From assembly GCA_937873655.1 (NCBI GenBank), contig CALMYQ010000050.1, forward strand, positions 1 through 44,936: DNA of 44,936 bases, in the 5' to 3' direction. The stretch comes from an uncultured Lewinella sp. GTDB lineage: Bacteria; Bacteroidota; Bacteroidia; Chitinophagales; Saprospiraceae. A program made the position numbers and the translations under genes. This document shows, piece by piece, positions 35,575 through 44,802 of this stretch. Under the pieces are notes generated by a model, which worked only from the letters and a program-made list of their open reading frames with translations, ran no database searches and was not told where the DNA came from. The first letter of the stretch is position 1, and every line of letters begins with the position of its first letter.

Positions 35575-35940
35575 TTAAGCTCTCTTTAATTGTGTTTGCC
35601 GGAGAGAATTGATTTTGTTTCCTATCTCTTCAATTAAGGATCTTTGCTCAAGGACTTCCTGTTCAGTTATGTAAAGTAAATCTTCGGCCGCAATCAGAAG
35701 ATTCATAACCTCTAATAAGCTGCCATAGGCTATTTCACTGAATCTGGCTTGGTCCTTTCCTGTATTCCTGCTACTGCCTTCTGCCAAATTACATCCGATC
35801 GAAATACAAGCCCTTCGGATTTGTTGCGTAATGCCGAATTTTTCTTCCGCAGGAAATTTTTGGGAAATCAGATAAATGTTTTTGTTTAGAATTCGGCTTT
35901 TTCGCCAGACTTCCAGTTTTTCAAAGTAGAAAAAGCGCAT
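35575..35940 (-). CDS. Four-helix-bundle (bvarS23-like) protein
   Basis: A 121-aa helical protein of the widespread four-helix-bundle family first described from 23S rRNA intervening sequences. The signatures are FEKLEVWRKSRILNKNIYLIS near the start, FGITQQIRRACISIGCNLAEG and ARFSEIAYGSLLEVMNLLIAAEDL. Function is unknown; the usual suggestion is RNA or nucleic-acid binding. Here it is free-standing between repeat-rich spacers, not inside an rRNA gene. Length is typical. Confidence 0.88.
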   Translation of the reverse strand: MRFFYFEKLEVWRKSRILNKNIYLISQKFPAEEKFGITQQIRRACISIGCNLAEGSSRNTGKDQARFSEIAYGSLLEVMNLLIAAEDLLYITEQEVLEQRSLIEEIGNKINSLRQTQLKRA

Positions 35941-35995
35941 AGTATTATGGTTTTGGTGTTCAAAAATCTCTAATAAAAATCTTAAGCAGCCCGGC

Positions 35996-36128
35996 TTTTC
36001 GATTCCTCGATTCCCCGATTCCCCGATTCCTCGATTCCCCGATTCCCCGATTCCTCAATTCCCCGATTCCTCAATTCCTCGATTCCTCGATTCCTCGATT
36101 CCTCGATTCCCCGATTCCTCGATTCCTC
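35996..36128. repeat. ATTCCTCG/ATTCCCCG short tandem array
   Basis: About 15 imperfect copies of an 8-9 base unit (CGATTCCTCGATTCCCC), the longest such array in the window. It runs up to the stop codon of the gamma-carbonic-anhydrase-like gene. Copy number probably varies between strains. Confidence 0.85.
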
Positions 36129-36639
36129 ATCTAAACCACCCCGAATACATCAAATAAGCATTCGCGATCCGTTCCACCGAATCCCTGAATTGCTCGGGGC
36201 TGAGGGCTTTCACTTTGCGGGCGGGGACTCCCGCGTAAATATGCCCGGATTCGCAGCGGGTATTTTCCAGGACAACGGCGCCGGCGGCGATCAGGCAGTT
36301 CTCTTCCACCACAGCGTGATCCATGACAATGGCGCCCATACCGATGAGCACATTGTTCTGAAGGGTACACCCGTGAACGATGGCGCGGTGACCGATGGAA
36401 ACGTTGTCGCCGATTACGGTAGCGGCGCGCTGATAAGTGCAATGAATGACTGCGCCATCCTGAATATTGACCTTGTTGCCGATCCGGATGCTGTTGACAT
36501 CGCCGCGGACGACGCATTGGAACCAGAAGCTGCAATCATCTCCGGCAACGACGTCGCCGACAATGGTGGCGTTTTCGGCCAGGTAGCAGTTATTTCCGAA
36601 TTGCGGCATGATGCCGTTGACTGGTTTGATTAATGCCAT
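36127..36639 (-). CDS. Gamma-carbonic-anhydrase-like hexapeptide-repeat protein
   Basis: A 170-aa left-handed beta-helix protein (PaaY/YrdA type) built of hexapeptide repeats such as ATIVGD, VSIGHR and VLIGMG. The three zinc histidines appear in VIHCTYQ, IGHRAIVHGC (two), and VRGDVNSIRIG gives the supporting Arg/Asp. Members form trimers; carbonic anhydrase activity is proven only in some. The gene is alone on its strand, with repeats at both ends. Confidence 0.92.
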   Translation of the reverse strand: MALIKPVNGIMPQFGNNCYLAENATIVGDVVAGDDCSFWFQCVVRGDVNSIRIGNKVNIQDGAVIHCTYQRAATVIGDNVSIGHRAIVHGCTLQNNVLIGMGAIVMDHAVVEENCLIAAGAVVLENTRCESGHIYAGVPARKVKALSPEQFRDSVERIANAYLMYSGWFR

Positions 36640-36640
36640 T

Positions 36641-36690
36641 TTCTGATTGATTCAATTAATACGATTGATTCGAATGATTCGATTTTTTAA
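36641..36690. repeat. TTCGATTGA-type short repeat
   Basis: GATTGATTCAATTAATACGATTGATTCGAATGATTCGATT between the carbonic-anhydrase-like and CPBP genes, of the same family as 32128-32160. Confidence 0.65.
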
Positions 36691-36694
36691 TGGT

Positions 36695-37507
36695 TCAATC
36701 CTCTTTTTTCCTCACAATATAATTCACCCCCTGCACACACAGCCACAACACCGCCAACGCCCCTAGCATCATGCCCATTGTCGGCCAGGCGCCGCCCACC
36801 ATTTCGCTCAATTCCTGGCTTTTCTGGGATTCGTCCAGGAAGCCGGAGGCAAAAAAGCTGACGCCGTTGTTGACCGCATGGATGAGGATGCAGGGCAGCA
36901 ATGAGCCGGTGCGGAAATAAACCCAGCCCAGCAGCACCCCCAGGGCAAAGGCCAGCAGGAACTGCCAGGGATTCATATGGAAAAAGCCGAAATAAAAGGC
37001 CGACCAGCCGATGGCGGCTTGCGGCGGATACAGCTTCAGGTGGCCGTCCAGGATGATACCCCTGAACAGCAATTCTTCCAGGATCGGCGCCGCGACAACG
37101 ACGGAAAGGAAAGACCAGATGCTCGTCGTATCTACGGCGTTCTCCATGATCTCTTCCAGCCAATCCGGCGACGGGAGCAACTCGATTACGGGAGTTACAA
37201 AGATGACCAGGGCCCAGGTGGCCAGGATGAGCAACGGGTACATGGCAATCGGGCCTGTGTTGAAGCGATGGATCACTTCGCCTTCCATCATCTTTTTGAA
37301 ATAGCGCGCAAAAAGGTAGGTGCCGCCCATGCTCACCACATAAGCGACCAGAAAGCCGATATCCTGGTGGTCCTTTCCGACCGCCAACAGGAAGCTGCCG
37401 CCGATGAAATTGGCTACGACAAATACGGCGAATAGGGTGAAGGCGTGGAGAATGTTGGGGTATGGCGTCGGAGAGCGATCGGAGGGGAATTGCGGCGGTT
37501 CCTGCAT
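36695..37507 (-). CDS. CPBP-family intramembrane metalloprotease
   Basis: A 270-aa membrane protein with about seven hydrophobic segments. The three ABI/CPBP motifs are present: EELLFRG (EExxxR), FGFFHMN (FxxxH) and HAVNN (HxxxN). Members cleave membrane substrates such as CAAX-like or bacteriocin-related peptides, or act in protein maturation; the substrate here is unknown. The final residues (VRKKED) are cytoplasmic-like. Single gene, flanked by simple repeats. Confidence 0.9.
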   Translation of the reverse strand: MQEPPQFPSDRSPTPYPNILHAFTLFAVFVVANFIGGSFLLAVGKDHQDIGFLVAYVVSMGGTYLFARYFKKMMEGEVIHRFNTGPIAMYPLLILATWALVIFVTPVIELLPSPDWLEEIMENAVDTTSIWSFLSVVVAAPILEELLFRGIILDGHLKLYPPQAAIGWSAFYFGFFHMNPWQFLLAFALGVLLGWVYFRTGSLLPCILIHAVNNGVSFFASGFLDESQKSQELSEMVGGAWPTMGMMLGALAVLWLCVQGVNYIVRKKED

Positions 37508-37650
37508 GATGGTGGTTTATGGTGGTTGATTTTGGTTTATGGTGGTTTATGATGGTTTATAGTGGTTTATGATGGTTTATGATGGTTGGCGAGTCTCAAC
37601 AACAACAAACAACAATGAACAAAAATAAACAACAATGAACAAAAATAAAC
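37508..37650. repeat. GGTTTATGAT and AACAACAA/ATGAACAAAAATAAAC repeats
   Basis: Two adjoining simple-repeat types: GTGGTTTATGATGGTTTAT copies at about 37508-37585, then AACAACAAACAACAATGAAC copies at about 37597-37650. They lie between two minus-strand genes, with no coding signal. Confidence 0.8.
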
Positions 37651-37681
37651 ATCTTCCCTCAACAACCATCCGCCAACCAAT

Positions 37682-38539
37682 TCAATTGCGGTCCAGCAGG
37701 CTCAACAGTTCCTTTTTCACCACCCCATAATCCGTCCACGGAATAAAATGGCTCGTCTCCGGGATCTCCACTACCTTGAGCAGGTCGGGGCGGATATGTT
37801 TCTGACTGAAGGGCACATTGGCCGGCGGCGCCATCCAGTCCTTCATACCCTGGATATGGACCATGGGCACGGAAATGTCTTTCCAATCGGGTTCCATTTT
37901 CCTGAGTTCGGCGATATGGGTGAGCTTTTCATCGCCGGAAACCCGGTTGCCGCCCGACAGGATCCAGCGGGTGAGCTTCCATTTAGCGAAATTGGCCACA
38001 AAGAACATCGGCTCCGTGTCCGGATCATCCACCGGCGCAAGCAGGACGCCCGCCTTCACCCGTTCCGGGAAATCGAGGGCGCAGCGCGCTACGATCGGCC
38101 CGCCGTAGGAATGGCCCACCAGGATGGCTTTCTGTTCGGGGTACATCTCCAGGATATGCCGGATCATGTCGGCCTGAACGGCAATGGACGTCTCCGCATG
38201 GCCGTAATCGGAATAACCGTAGCCCAGCCTGTCGACCGTGATCATGCGGGCCTTGGCGATCAGATCCTTGTCGGCCAGGTAGCTGTAAAAGTTGTCCGAA
38301 GATCCCGGCGCACCGTGGATAAAGATCACCAGTTGTCCGGTAGAATCACCCGATTCAATGAACCGGATCGGCCGGGAATTGTATTCCTTGTGATGGATCA
38401 GGATTTTCACGCCCTTTTCCGCAAAGTATTTTTTCACCTTTTCATCCGATTGGCGGAAGGACATGCACGACGCGAACAGCACTACAACGATCAGCGCCAG
38501 GATGATCAGCCCGATCAGAATGCGAAAGATCCATTTCAT
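37682..38539 (-). CDS. Membrane-anchored alpha/beta hydrolase
   Basis: A 285-aa alpha/beta-fold hydrolase with an N-terminal anchor (FRILIGLIILALIVVVLFAS) that may end in a lipobox (FASC). The nucleophile Ser lies in GHSYGGPIV, the oxyanion His-Gly motif in FIHGAPGSS, and the catalytic His in ETSHFIPW; the Asp is probably in GMKDWMAPP. Substrate unknown. It is divergent from the aldo/keto reductase gene across a short spacer that holds a perfect 20-bp palindrome. Confidence 0.9.
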   Translation of the reverse strand: MKWIFRILIGLIILALIVVVLFASCMSFRQSDEKVKKYFAEKGVKILIHHKEYNSRPIRFIESGDSTGQLVIFIHGAPGSSDNFYSYLADKDLIAKARMITVDRLGYGYSDYGHAETSIAVQADMIRHILEMYPEQKAILVGHSYGGPIVARCALDFPERVKAGVLLAPVDDPDTEPMFFVANFAKWKLTRWILSGGNRVSGDEKLTHIAELRKMEPDWKDISVPMVHIQGMKDWMAPPANVPFSQKHIRPDLLKVVEIPETSHFIPWTDYGVVKKELLSLLDRN

Positions 38540-38545
38540 ATTAGA

Positions 38546-38591
38546 AGTTGTCAGTAGCGGCGCATAATTATGCGCCGATCAGTTGTCAGTA
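38546..38591. repeat. Perfect 20-bp palindrome flanked by 11-bp direct repeats
   Basis: CGGCGCATAATTATGCGCCG (38558-38577) is its own reverse complement. Identical AGTTGTCAGTA copies lie at 38546-38556 and 38581-38591. It sits between two divergent genes, so it could be an operator, or a small palindromic insertion with duplicated flanks. Confidence 0.75.
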
Positions 38592-38602
38592 AAACAGTTT
38601 GT

Positions 38603-39583
38603 ATGCAGCGAAAAAAATTAGGCAAATCCGCTCTTCAACCCACGATCATCGGTCTGGGCTGCATGTCATTTCACACCCTCGAAACCGGTCGCCCTGTCAT
38701 TGAAAAAGCGCTTGACCTGGGGATCAACTATTTCGATACGGCAGACCTGTACGACAAAGGTGAAAACGAACGAATCGTCGGTACGGTTTTGAAACCGCGC
38801 CGAAAAGATGTGATCATCGCTACCAAAGTCGGCAATCAATGGCGCAATGACGGCTCCAGTTGGGACTGGAATCCGGGAAAGGACTATATCAAGACGGCCG
38901 TTCACGACTCCCTGCGGCGCCTGCAGACGGATTATATCGACCTGTACCAGCTCCACGGCGGTACCATCGATGATCCGACCGACGAAACGATTGAAGCTTT
39001 TGAAGAACTGGTACAGACCGGCCATATCCGCCATTACGGCATCTCCTCCATCCGCCCCAACACCATTCGCCGGTGGACGGCAAGCTCAAACCTGGTCTCC
39101 GTTATGACCCAATACAGCCTGCTGGATACCCGGCCGGAAGAGTTTACCCTGGGGCACATCCAGGGCCATGAAGTTGGTGTGGTGGTGCGCGGCGCAGTTG
39201 CTGGCGGGTTGCTGGCCGGCAAGCCGCCTAAGGAGTACCTGGCACATAAAAGCGACACGGTGAGTCAGGTGGTCAGGCGGCAAAAAGAACTGCTCCAGGT
39301 GGCCAAGGGATTCGAGGACCTGTGGGAAAATATCGCCCGGCACGACCAACCAAAAGGCGGATCCGAAAAAGGCAACCACACCCCGGAACCCAACACCCTC
39401 GGTCAGATTGCGCTGGCTTATGTCCTGCAACACCCGGCCGTAACCACTATTGCGCTCGGCGCCGGACAGCCCCAACAACTGGACATTGTACGCGGGCTGG
39501 AAGATCTTTTACCGCTGGACCCCGCGGTTTACCAGAAACTGAAAGCCGCTGCCCCGTCCATTTTCTATACCGACCACCGATAA
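38603..39583 (+). CDS. Aldo/keto reductase
   Basis: A 326-aa NAD(P)H-dependent oxidoreductase with a TIM barrel. The family start MQRKKLGKSALQPTIIGLGC supports ATG 38603 over ATG 38570. Catalytic Asp and Tyr are in INYFDTADLYDKGENE, Lys in VIIATKVGNQW, and His in LYQLHGGTIDDP. NTLGQIALAYVLQHPAVTTIALGAGQ is the cofactor-binding end. Substrate cannot be told. It is divergent from the alpha/beta hydrolase and ends before a 587-base spacer. Confidence 0.94.
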   Translation: MQRKKLGKSALQPTIIGLGCMSFHTLETGRPVIEKALDLGINYFDTADLYDKGENERIVGTVLKPRRKDVIIATKVGNQWRNDGSSWDWNPGKDYIKTAVHDSLRRLQTDYIDLYQLHGGTIDDPTDETIEAFEELVQTGHIRHYGISSIRPNTIRRWTASSNLVSVMTQYSLLDTRPEEFTLGHIQGHEVGVVVRGAVAGGLLAGKPPKEYLAHKSDTVSQVVRRQKELLQVAKGFEDLWENIARHDQPKGGSEKGNHTPEPNTLGQIALAYVLQHPAVTTIALGAGQPQQLDIVRGLEDLLPLDPAVYQKLKAAAPSIFYTDHR

Positions 39584-40170
39584 AAAATTTGTGTTTTTAT
39601 TTTTATATTACAAACATATTTTTTATCTTTGCCTTGTAATCGAAGTTGCAGACCGATCGGAATTCAAGCCGGATTAGCGCTGATAAGAACATCACTTTTA
39701 AGGGTTCATTTGACAAAAAGAGCCTTGGAGAAGTATTGCCCGGATTTTACCCCCGGTGGAACGGTAGGTGCGCAGGATCCGGGGGTGGGTTTTCCCTCCC
39801 ATATATATCCAATATAAGTAGTAATAAGTAAGGGCCGCCCCCTGCTGCAACCATCGGGCAGTTCCTTTGGCCTGGTTAAGCGCCTGTCGGGATTGTTCAG
39901 AATTTTGTGTCAACCCGATTTTTAGCACGTGCAGCGTTATGAAAATCAGAACTTTGCGCCTTTTCGTCTTCGTGTGAAACACACTTTATTGAACGGCCTC
40001 CGCCTATCCCATAATTGATTCAGCCCGAATACAGCTATTTTTGCCATAACCCGTACCTTTGGTTCGCAAACCCATTACCTCAACCCTATTCATGAGACTT
40101 CACACTTTATTCTTTAACCTTTACACTTTAACCTTTATCCTTTAACCTTTATCCTTTAACCTTGTAATCC
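39584..40170. other. 587-base spacer without a supported gene
   Basis: It begins with an AT-rich stretch and a TATCTTTG box (39624-39631), so a transcript may start near 39640, but the frames that follow (about 60 codons) match nothing I recognise. A 94-codon frame on the minus strand (39698-39982) is equally unsupported. The last 70 bases (about 40098-40165) are TTTAACC/TTTATCC repeats, the reverse complement of the TTAAAGG family. A small RNA or a decayed gene is possible. Confidence 0.5.
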
Positions 40171-42645
40171 TTGTCCTCCTTTCACCCCATATCAGCCACC
40201 CATACTTTTGTCACCGTAGCGCTACCGCTGGCGACACCCAAGCCCTATACCTACTCCGTTCCGGAAGAATTCCTGCCCATGCTGCAATTCGGGGTCCGTG
40301 TGGAGGTGCAATTCGGCGGTCAAAAACGCTATACCGGATTGGTCATCGATATCCACCAGTCCAAACCCGACGATTTTCAACCCAAACCGATCATAGCCGT
40401 CATCGACGAGACGCCGCTGATCAATCCGGAACAGCTCAGGCTCTGGCAATGGATCGCAGAATACTACCTATGTACCCTCGGCGAGGTCATGAACGCCGCC
40501 CTCCCGGCCAACCTCAAGCTGACGAGCGAGACCATTCTGACCCTCAGCAGCGTATTTGACGACGATATGTCGGGCCTGAACGACAAGGAATACCTCATCG
40601 CCGAGGCGTTGACCATCCAGGGCGAGATCACCGTTGACGATGTGCGCAATATCCTGGACCAAAAGACCGTGTACCCGCTGATCCGGAGCATGCTCGAAAA
40701 ACGGATCATCTTTCTGAAGGAAGACCTCAAAATAAAATATACGCCCAAAAAAGTGGCCTGCGTGCGGTTTGCAGAACCTTACGCCTCCCGGCCCGAACTG
40801 CTGGATGAAGCTTTTGAAATCGTCGCCAGGGCCTCCCGGCAGGTAGAAGCGCTTATGGCTTTTGTGCAACTGGCCCAAAAACAGGAATTCGTCCGCCGGC
40901 AGGATATTTACAACCGCGTCAGCGCCGACAGTACCGTACTGAATGCCATGGCCAAAAAGGGGATCTTTGAATTGTACGACCGCGAAGTCAGCCGCCTCGG
41001 CGGTTATGAAGAGGATACGGTTGACGCGGGAAACCTGTCCGGCTCCCAGGAAAAAGCCATGGGCGCCATCCGGAAATTGCTCAAAGAACAGCAGACGGTC
41101 CTGCTCCACGGCGTCACCGGCAGCGGCAAGACCAGGATCTACGTCGAATTGATCCGCGAAGCCCTCGACCGGGGCGAACAGGTATTGTACCTTCTGCCCG
41201 AGATCGCGCTCACCACCCAGATCGTGATGCGCCTGCAGCGCGTATTCGGCAACCAGATCGCCGTTTACCACTCCCGGCTGAGCAATAACGAGCGGGTCGA
41301 AATGTGGAACATGGTGCTGAATGACAAGGTCGCCGTGCTGGGCGCGCGTTCGGCCCTCTTTCTCCCCTACGCCAACCTCGGCCTGGTCATCATCGACGAG
41401 GAACACGACCCGTCCTTTAAACAGAACGACCCCAATCCGCGGTACCACGGCCGGGATACCGCCCTGATGCTGGCCCGGATACACGGCGCCAAGGTCCTGA
41501 TGGGGACGGCAACCCCTTCCATCGAGACCTATTTCAACGTCCTCCAGAAAAAATACGGATACGTCACCCTCAACGAACGCTTCACCGGCGTGCAATTGCC
41601 CGAGATCCGGATCGTTGACGCCAAAACCGAACTGGGCAAAAAGCAGCACCAGACCCATTTTACCACACAGCTCATCGACGCCCTGAAAGCCGCCATCGAA
41701 CGCGGCGAGCAGGCCATCCTCTTCCAGAACCGGCGCGGGTACGCACCCACTTACCGCTGTCCCACCTGCGACTGGCATTCCGAATGCATCCACTGCGATG
41801 TGTCGATGACGTACCACAAATTCCACAACGCCCTTAAATGCCATTACTGCGGCTACCATACCCCCCTGCCGGCAGCCTGCCCGGCCTGCGGCAACAAACA
41901 GCTCGTCCTCCAGGGCTTCGGCACTGAAAAAATCGAGGACGAGATCCAGATCTACCTGCCCGAAGCCCGGGTCGGCCGGATGGACCTGGATACCGTGAAG
42001 GCCAAAACCGCCCACGCCCAATTGATCAACGATTTTGAAGAACGGCGCCTGGATATCCTGGTCGGCACCCAGATGGTGACCAAAGGCCTCGACTTTGAGA
42101 GCGTGGGGATTGTAGGGGTGCTCAGCGCCGACCAGCTCATCCAGTTCCCCGATTTCCGGGCGGCAGAACGGGCTTTCCAGCTTATGATCCAGGTGGCGGG
42201 CCGCGCCGGCCGAAAGCACAAACGCGGTGAGGTGCTCATCCAGGCTTACAACACGACCAGCCCCGTGTTGCTGGAAGTGCTCAACAACGATTACCAGGGC
42301 TTCGTCCAGCGCGAATTGCAGGAACGAAGCCATTTCCGGTTTCCGCCCTACGTCCGGCTGATCCGGATCACGCTCAAACACAAAAAAGCGCCTGTCGTCA
42401 ATAACGCCGCTGACAAATACAACGTCTTCCTCCGGGAAAAACTCGGCGACCGCGTCAACGGCCCGGCTGTGCCGCCCATCGGTCGGGTGCGCGGGCAGTA
42501 CCTGATCGATTTCCTCATCCGGCTGGAACGGGACGGCACTAAAATGCGGGCTGTCAAGGATGCCATTCTTTCTGCCAACGATTACCTGGCCGGCCTGGAG
42601 GGCATGAGCGGGGTTCGGGTGGTGGTGGACGTGGATCCCTATTAA
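40171..42645 (+). CDS. priA: Primosomal protein N' (replication restart helicase)
   Basis: An 824-aa superfamily 2 DNA helicase that restarts stalled forks. The N-terminal 3'-DNA-binding domain (VTVALPLATPKPYTYSVPEE) leads into the helicase core: Walker A GVTGSGKT (about 314-321), DEEH (about 409) and ATPSIETY. Eight Cys of the zinc region (CPTCDWHSECIHCD, CHYCG, CPACG) are present at about 530-575, followed by GTQMVTKGLDF and QVAGRAGR. The start appears to be TTG 40171: an in-frame stop lies two codons upstream, and the first ATG (40279) would remove the conserved start of the family. An unusual start may keep expression low. Confidence 0.95.
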   Translation: MSSFHPISATHTFVTVALPLATPKPYTYSVPEEFLPMLQFGVRVEVQFGGQKRYTGLVIDIHQSKPDDFQPKPIIAVIDETPLINPEQLRLWQWIAEYYLCTLGEVMNAALPANLKLTSETILTLSSVFDDDMSGLNDKEYLIAEALTIQGEITVDDVRNILDQKTVYPLIRSMLEKRIIFLKEDLKIKYTPKKVACVRFAEPYASRPELLDEAFEIVARASRQVEALMAFVQLAQKQEFVRRQDIYNRVSADSTVLNAMAKKGIFELYDREVSRLGGYEEDTVDAGNLSGSQEKAMGAIRKLLKEQQTVLLHGVTGSGKTRIYVELIREALDRGEQVLYLLPEIALTTQIVMRLQRVFGNQIAVYHSRLSNNERVEMWNMVLNDKVAVLGARSALFLPYANLGLVIIDEEHDPSFKQNDPNPRYHGRDTALMLARIHGAKVLMGTATPSIETYFNVLQKKYGYVTLNERFTGVQLPEIRIVDAKTELGKKQHQTHFTTQLIDALKAAIERGEQAILFQNRRGYAPTYRCPTCDWHSECIHCDVSMTYHKFHNALKCHYCGYHTPLPAACPACGNKQLVLQGFGTEKIEDEIQIYLPEARVGRMDLDTVKAKTAHAQLINDFEERRLDILVGTQMVTKGLDFESVGIVGVLSADQLIQFPDFRAAERAFQLMIQVAGRAGRKHKRGEVLIQAYNTTSPVLLEVLNNDYQGFVQRELQERSHFRFPPYVRLIRITLKHKKAPVVNNAADKYNVFLREKLGDRVNGPAVPPIGRVRGQYLIDFLIRLERDGTKMRAVKDAILSANDYLAGLEGMSGVRVVVDVDPY

Positions 42646-42768
42646 ATGTAAAAGGCTGAATGCAAAAGTGAGGCAGTCGGTTATTACATTTTAAAACTTA
42701 CATTTCACATTTCGCGGTTATTTCCTTTCCTTTGGCCTTCGACAAAAATCAATACAACCGACCGGTCA

Positions 42769-43425
42769 ATGAGCGAATTTCCCTTCCCATATCGCTTTAT
42801 CGCCATCGAAGGTAATATCGGCGCGGGGAAAACCACCTTGTCCCGAAAAATTGCCGGTGATTTTGACTGCAAGCTCATCCTTGAACAATTCACGGATAAT
42901 CCTTTTTTGCCTTTTTTCTATGAAAATCCGGAGCGGTACGCTTTTCCGGTAGAGCTGTTCTTCATGACGGAACGCCACAAGCAATTGCAGGAACTGGCCA
43001 CCCAGCAGGAGTTGTTTCAAAAAACGATCGTATCGGACTACTTCTTCTGGAAAACCCTGCTCTTTGCCCGGAATAACCTCAACCCGGAGGAATTCCGCCT
43101 CTTTCAACGGCTGTTTCAGGTATTGAATTCGACTTTCTCCAAACCCGACCTGCTGATCTACCTTTACCGGTCGGTAGACGGGCTGTTGAACAATATACGC
43201 AAGCGCAACCGGTCATATGAACAGGAGATCAGTCCGGATTACCTCGCCAATATCCAGCAATCCTATCTGGATTTTTTTCATAAATCAACGCCGGACTTTC
43301 CAATCCTGATACTCGATGTGGAAGGCGCCGATTTTCTGGATTTTCCCGAACATTACCAGGCTTTGCTGGATTTATTGAAAAAGGAATACGCTCCGGGTGT
43401 GCACCGAATGGGGGTATTGACCTGA
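42769..43425 (+). CDS. Deoxynucleoside kinase
   Basis: A 218-aa P-loop kinase phosphorylating deoxynucleosides in the salvage pathway. The P-loop is IAIEGNIGAGKTTLSRKI, followed by LEQFTDNPFLPFFYENPERY. VSDYFFWKTLLFARNNL stands where many relatives have an ERS/DRS motif, and LLIYLYRSVDGLLNNIRKRNRSYE is the lid region. The length fits the family. The base specificity (dA/dG/dT/dC) cannot be assigned. Confidence 0.92.
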   Translation: MSEFPFPYRFIAIEGNIGAGKTTLSRKIAGDFDCKLILEQFTDNPFLPFFYENPERYAFPVELFFMTERHKQLQELATQQELFQKTIVSDYFFWKTLLFARNNLNPEEFRLFQRLFQVLNSTFSKPDLLIYLYRSVDGLLNNIRKRNRSYEQEISPDYLANIQQSYLDFFHKSTPDFPILILDVEGADFLDFPEHYQALLDLLKKEYAPGVHRMGVLT

Positions 43426-43429
43426 TGGG

Positions 43430-43463
43430 GGTGAGGGAGAGTGAGAGGGTGAGAGAGAGATAA
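43430..43463. repeat. GTGAGAGG-type short repeat
   Basis: GGTGAGGGAGAGTGAGAGGGTGAGAGAGAG between the kinase and NDH-2 genes, the same family as 26172-26200. Confidence 0.65.
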
Positions 43464-43487
43464 GCCTTTCAAAAATGTCCTGTAATT

Positions 43488-43495
43488 TAGATTTG
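43488..43495 (+). promoter_or_regulatory. Possible -7 box before ndh (TAGATTTG)
   Basis: It matches TAnnTTTG but lies only 5 bases before ATG 43501, implying an almost leaderless message, and no -33 TTG was found. Weak candidate. Confidence 0.3.
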
Positions 43496-43500
43496 AAGCC

Positions 43501-44802
43501 ATGAAAATCAATATTCCTGAAACCGGCCAACCCCGGATCGTTATCGTCGGCGGCGGATTCGCCGGACTGGCGCTCGCCCGGAAAATGGCCAGGAGCGACA
43601 GGCAGGTGGTTTTGATCGACAAAAACAACTACCACCAGTTTCAGCCTTTGTTCTACCAGGTTGCGATGGCCGGGCTGGAGCCGAGTTCAATCGTTTTCCC
43701 GTTCAGGAAGCTGTTTCACAAACACAGGAATGTATTCTTCCGGATGGCGGAGGTTACCGGGGTAGAGCCTGAAAAAAACCGCATTCACACATCTCTGGGG
43801 ATTTGCAATTACGACCAGCTCGTGATCGCCATCGGGGCAGACACCAATTTTTTCGGAAACGAGGAAATCGCACGGCTGGCCATTCCGATGAAATCCGTTT
43901 CGGAAGCCCTCTTTCTTCGGAATACGGTGCTGGATCACTACGAAAAGGCCTTGAGCACGGTTGATTACGATGCCCGGCAAGGCTATATGGATATTGTGAT
44001 CGTGGGCGGCGGTCCTACCGGCGTTGAGGTCGCCGGCGCCATTGCCGAAATGCGGAAATACGTCCTGCCGAAAGATTACCCGGAGCTGAATTGTGAAGAG
44101 ATCGACATTTACCTGGTGCAGGGAGCCGACCAGTTGCTCAAGGGCATGTCGGAAGCGGCCTCCCGCAAGGCGCTGGATTTCCTGACCGGGATGGGCGTCA
44201 AGGTCAAGCTCAGCGCACGGGTTACCGATTACGACGGCGAATATGTCAGGATCAACGACGGAACCACCATCCGGTCGAAGAAGGTCATCTGGGCGGCCGG
44301 CATCACCTGCCCTGCCCTGCCCGGCATGCCCGAGGAAAGCAAAACCTACGGCGGCCGTTTGAAAGTGGACCGGTTTTCAAAGGTAGCCGCCACGGAAAAC
44401 ATTTACGCCCTCGGCGATATTGCCTATATGGAAGAAGAGGCCTGGCCCAAGGGGCACCCTCAGGTCGCGCAGGTCGCCATCCAACAGGCGAACCACCTGG
44501 CCGGCAACCTGAAGCGCGCGGCTAAGAAGCAGGCGCTGAAGCCGTTCGTTTACAAAGACCTGGGTTCGATGGCAACCGTCGGCCGCAATCGCGCGGTAGT
44601 CGATCTGCCCAGGGTCCGTTTTCAGGGAGCTTTTGCCTGGTTGGTGTGGCTTTTCGTCCACTTGTTCGCTATTCTGGGCGCCAAGAACAAGCTGTTCATT
44701 TTCCTGAACTGGGTCTGGAACTACGTCACATACGACCAATCCCTACGGTTGATCATCCGGCCGCGGATGCCGTTGAAGGAAGTTGGGAAAAGGACGGAAT
44801 GA
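43501..44802 (+). CDS. ndh: Type II NADH:quinone oxidoreductase
   Basis: A 433-aa single-subunit NADH dehydrogenase (NDH-2) passing electrons from NADH to quinone without pumping protons. FAD-binding: IVIVGGGFAGLALARKM. NADH-binding: IVIVGGGPTGVEVAGAIAEM. The family motif KVIWAAGITCPAL and the second FAD motif YALGDIAYMEE are present. The C-terminal hydrophobic segment (FAWLVWLFVHLFAILGA) and the amphipathic tail anchor it to the inner membrane. The length is typical. It is the last gene in the window, followed only by simple repeats. Confidence 0.95.
   Translation: MKINIPETGQPRIVIVGGGFAGLALARKMARSDRQVVLIDKNNYHQFQPLFYQVAMAGLEPSSIVFPFRKLFHKHRNVFFRMAEVTGVEPEKNRIHTSLGICNYDQLVIAIGADTNFFGNEEIARLAIPMKSVSEALFLRNTVLDHYEKALSTVDYDARQGYMDIVIVGGGPTGVEVAGAIAEMRKYVLPKDYPELNCEEIDIYLVQGADQLLKGMSEAASRKALDFLTGMGVKVKLSARVTDYDGEYVRINDGTTIRSKKVIWAAGITCPALPGMPEESKTYGGRLKVDRFSKVAATENIYALGDIAYMEEEAWPKGHPQVAQVAIQQANHLAGNLKRAAKKQALKPFVYKDLGSMATVGRNRAVVDLPRVRFQGAFAWLVWLFVHLFAILGAKNKLFIFLNWVWNYVTYDQSLRLIIRPRMPLKEVGKRTE

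Noticed and set aside
39698..39982. 94-codon minus-strand frame in the spacer before priA
   Set aside because: No recognisable domain, no supporting promoter or conservation visible; left as part of an unannotated spacer.
40468..42381. 637-codon open frame on the minus strand
   Set aside because: Antisense of priA; no domain features, and priA is certain.
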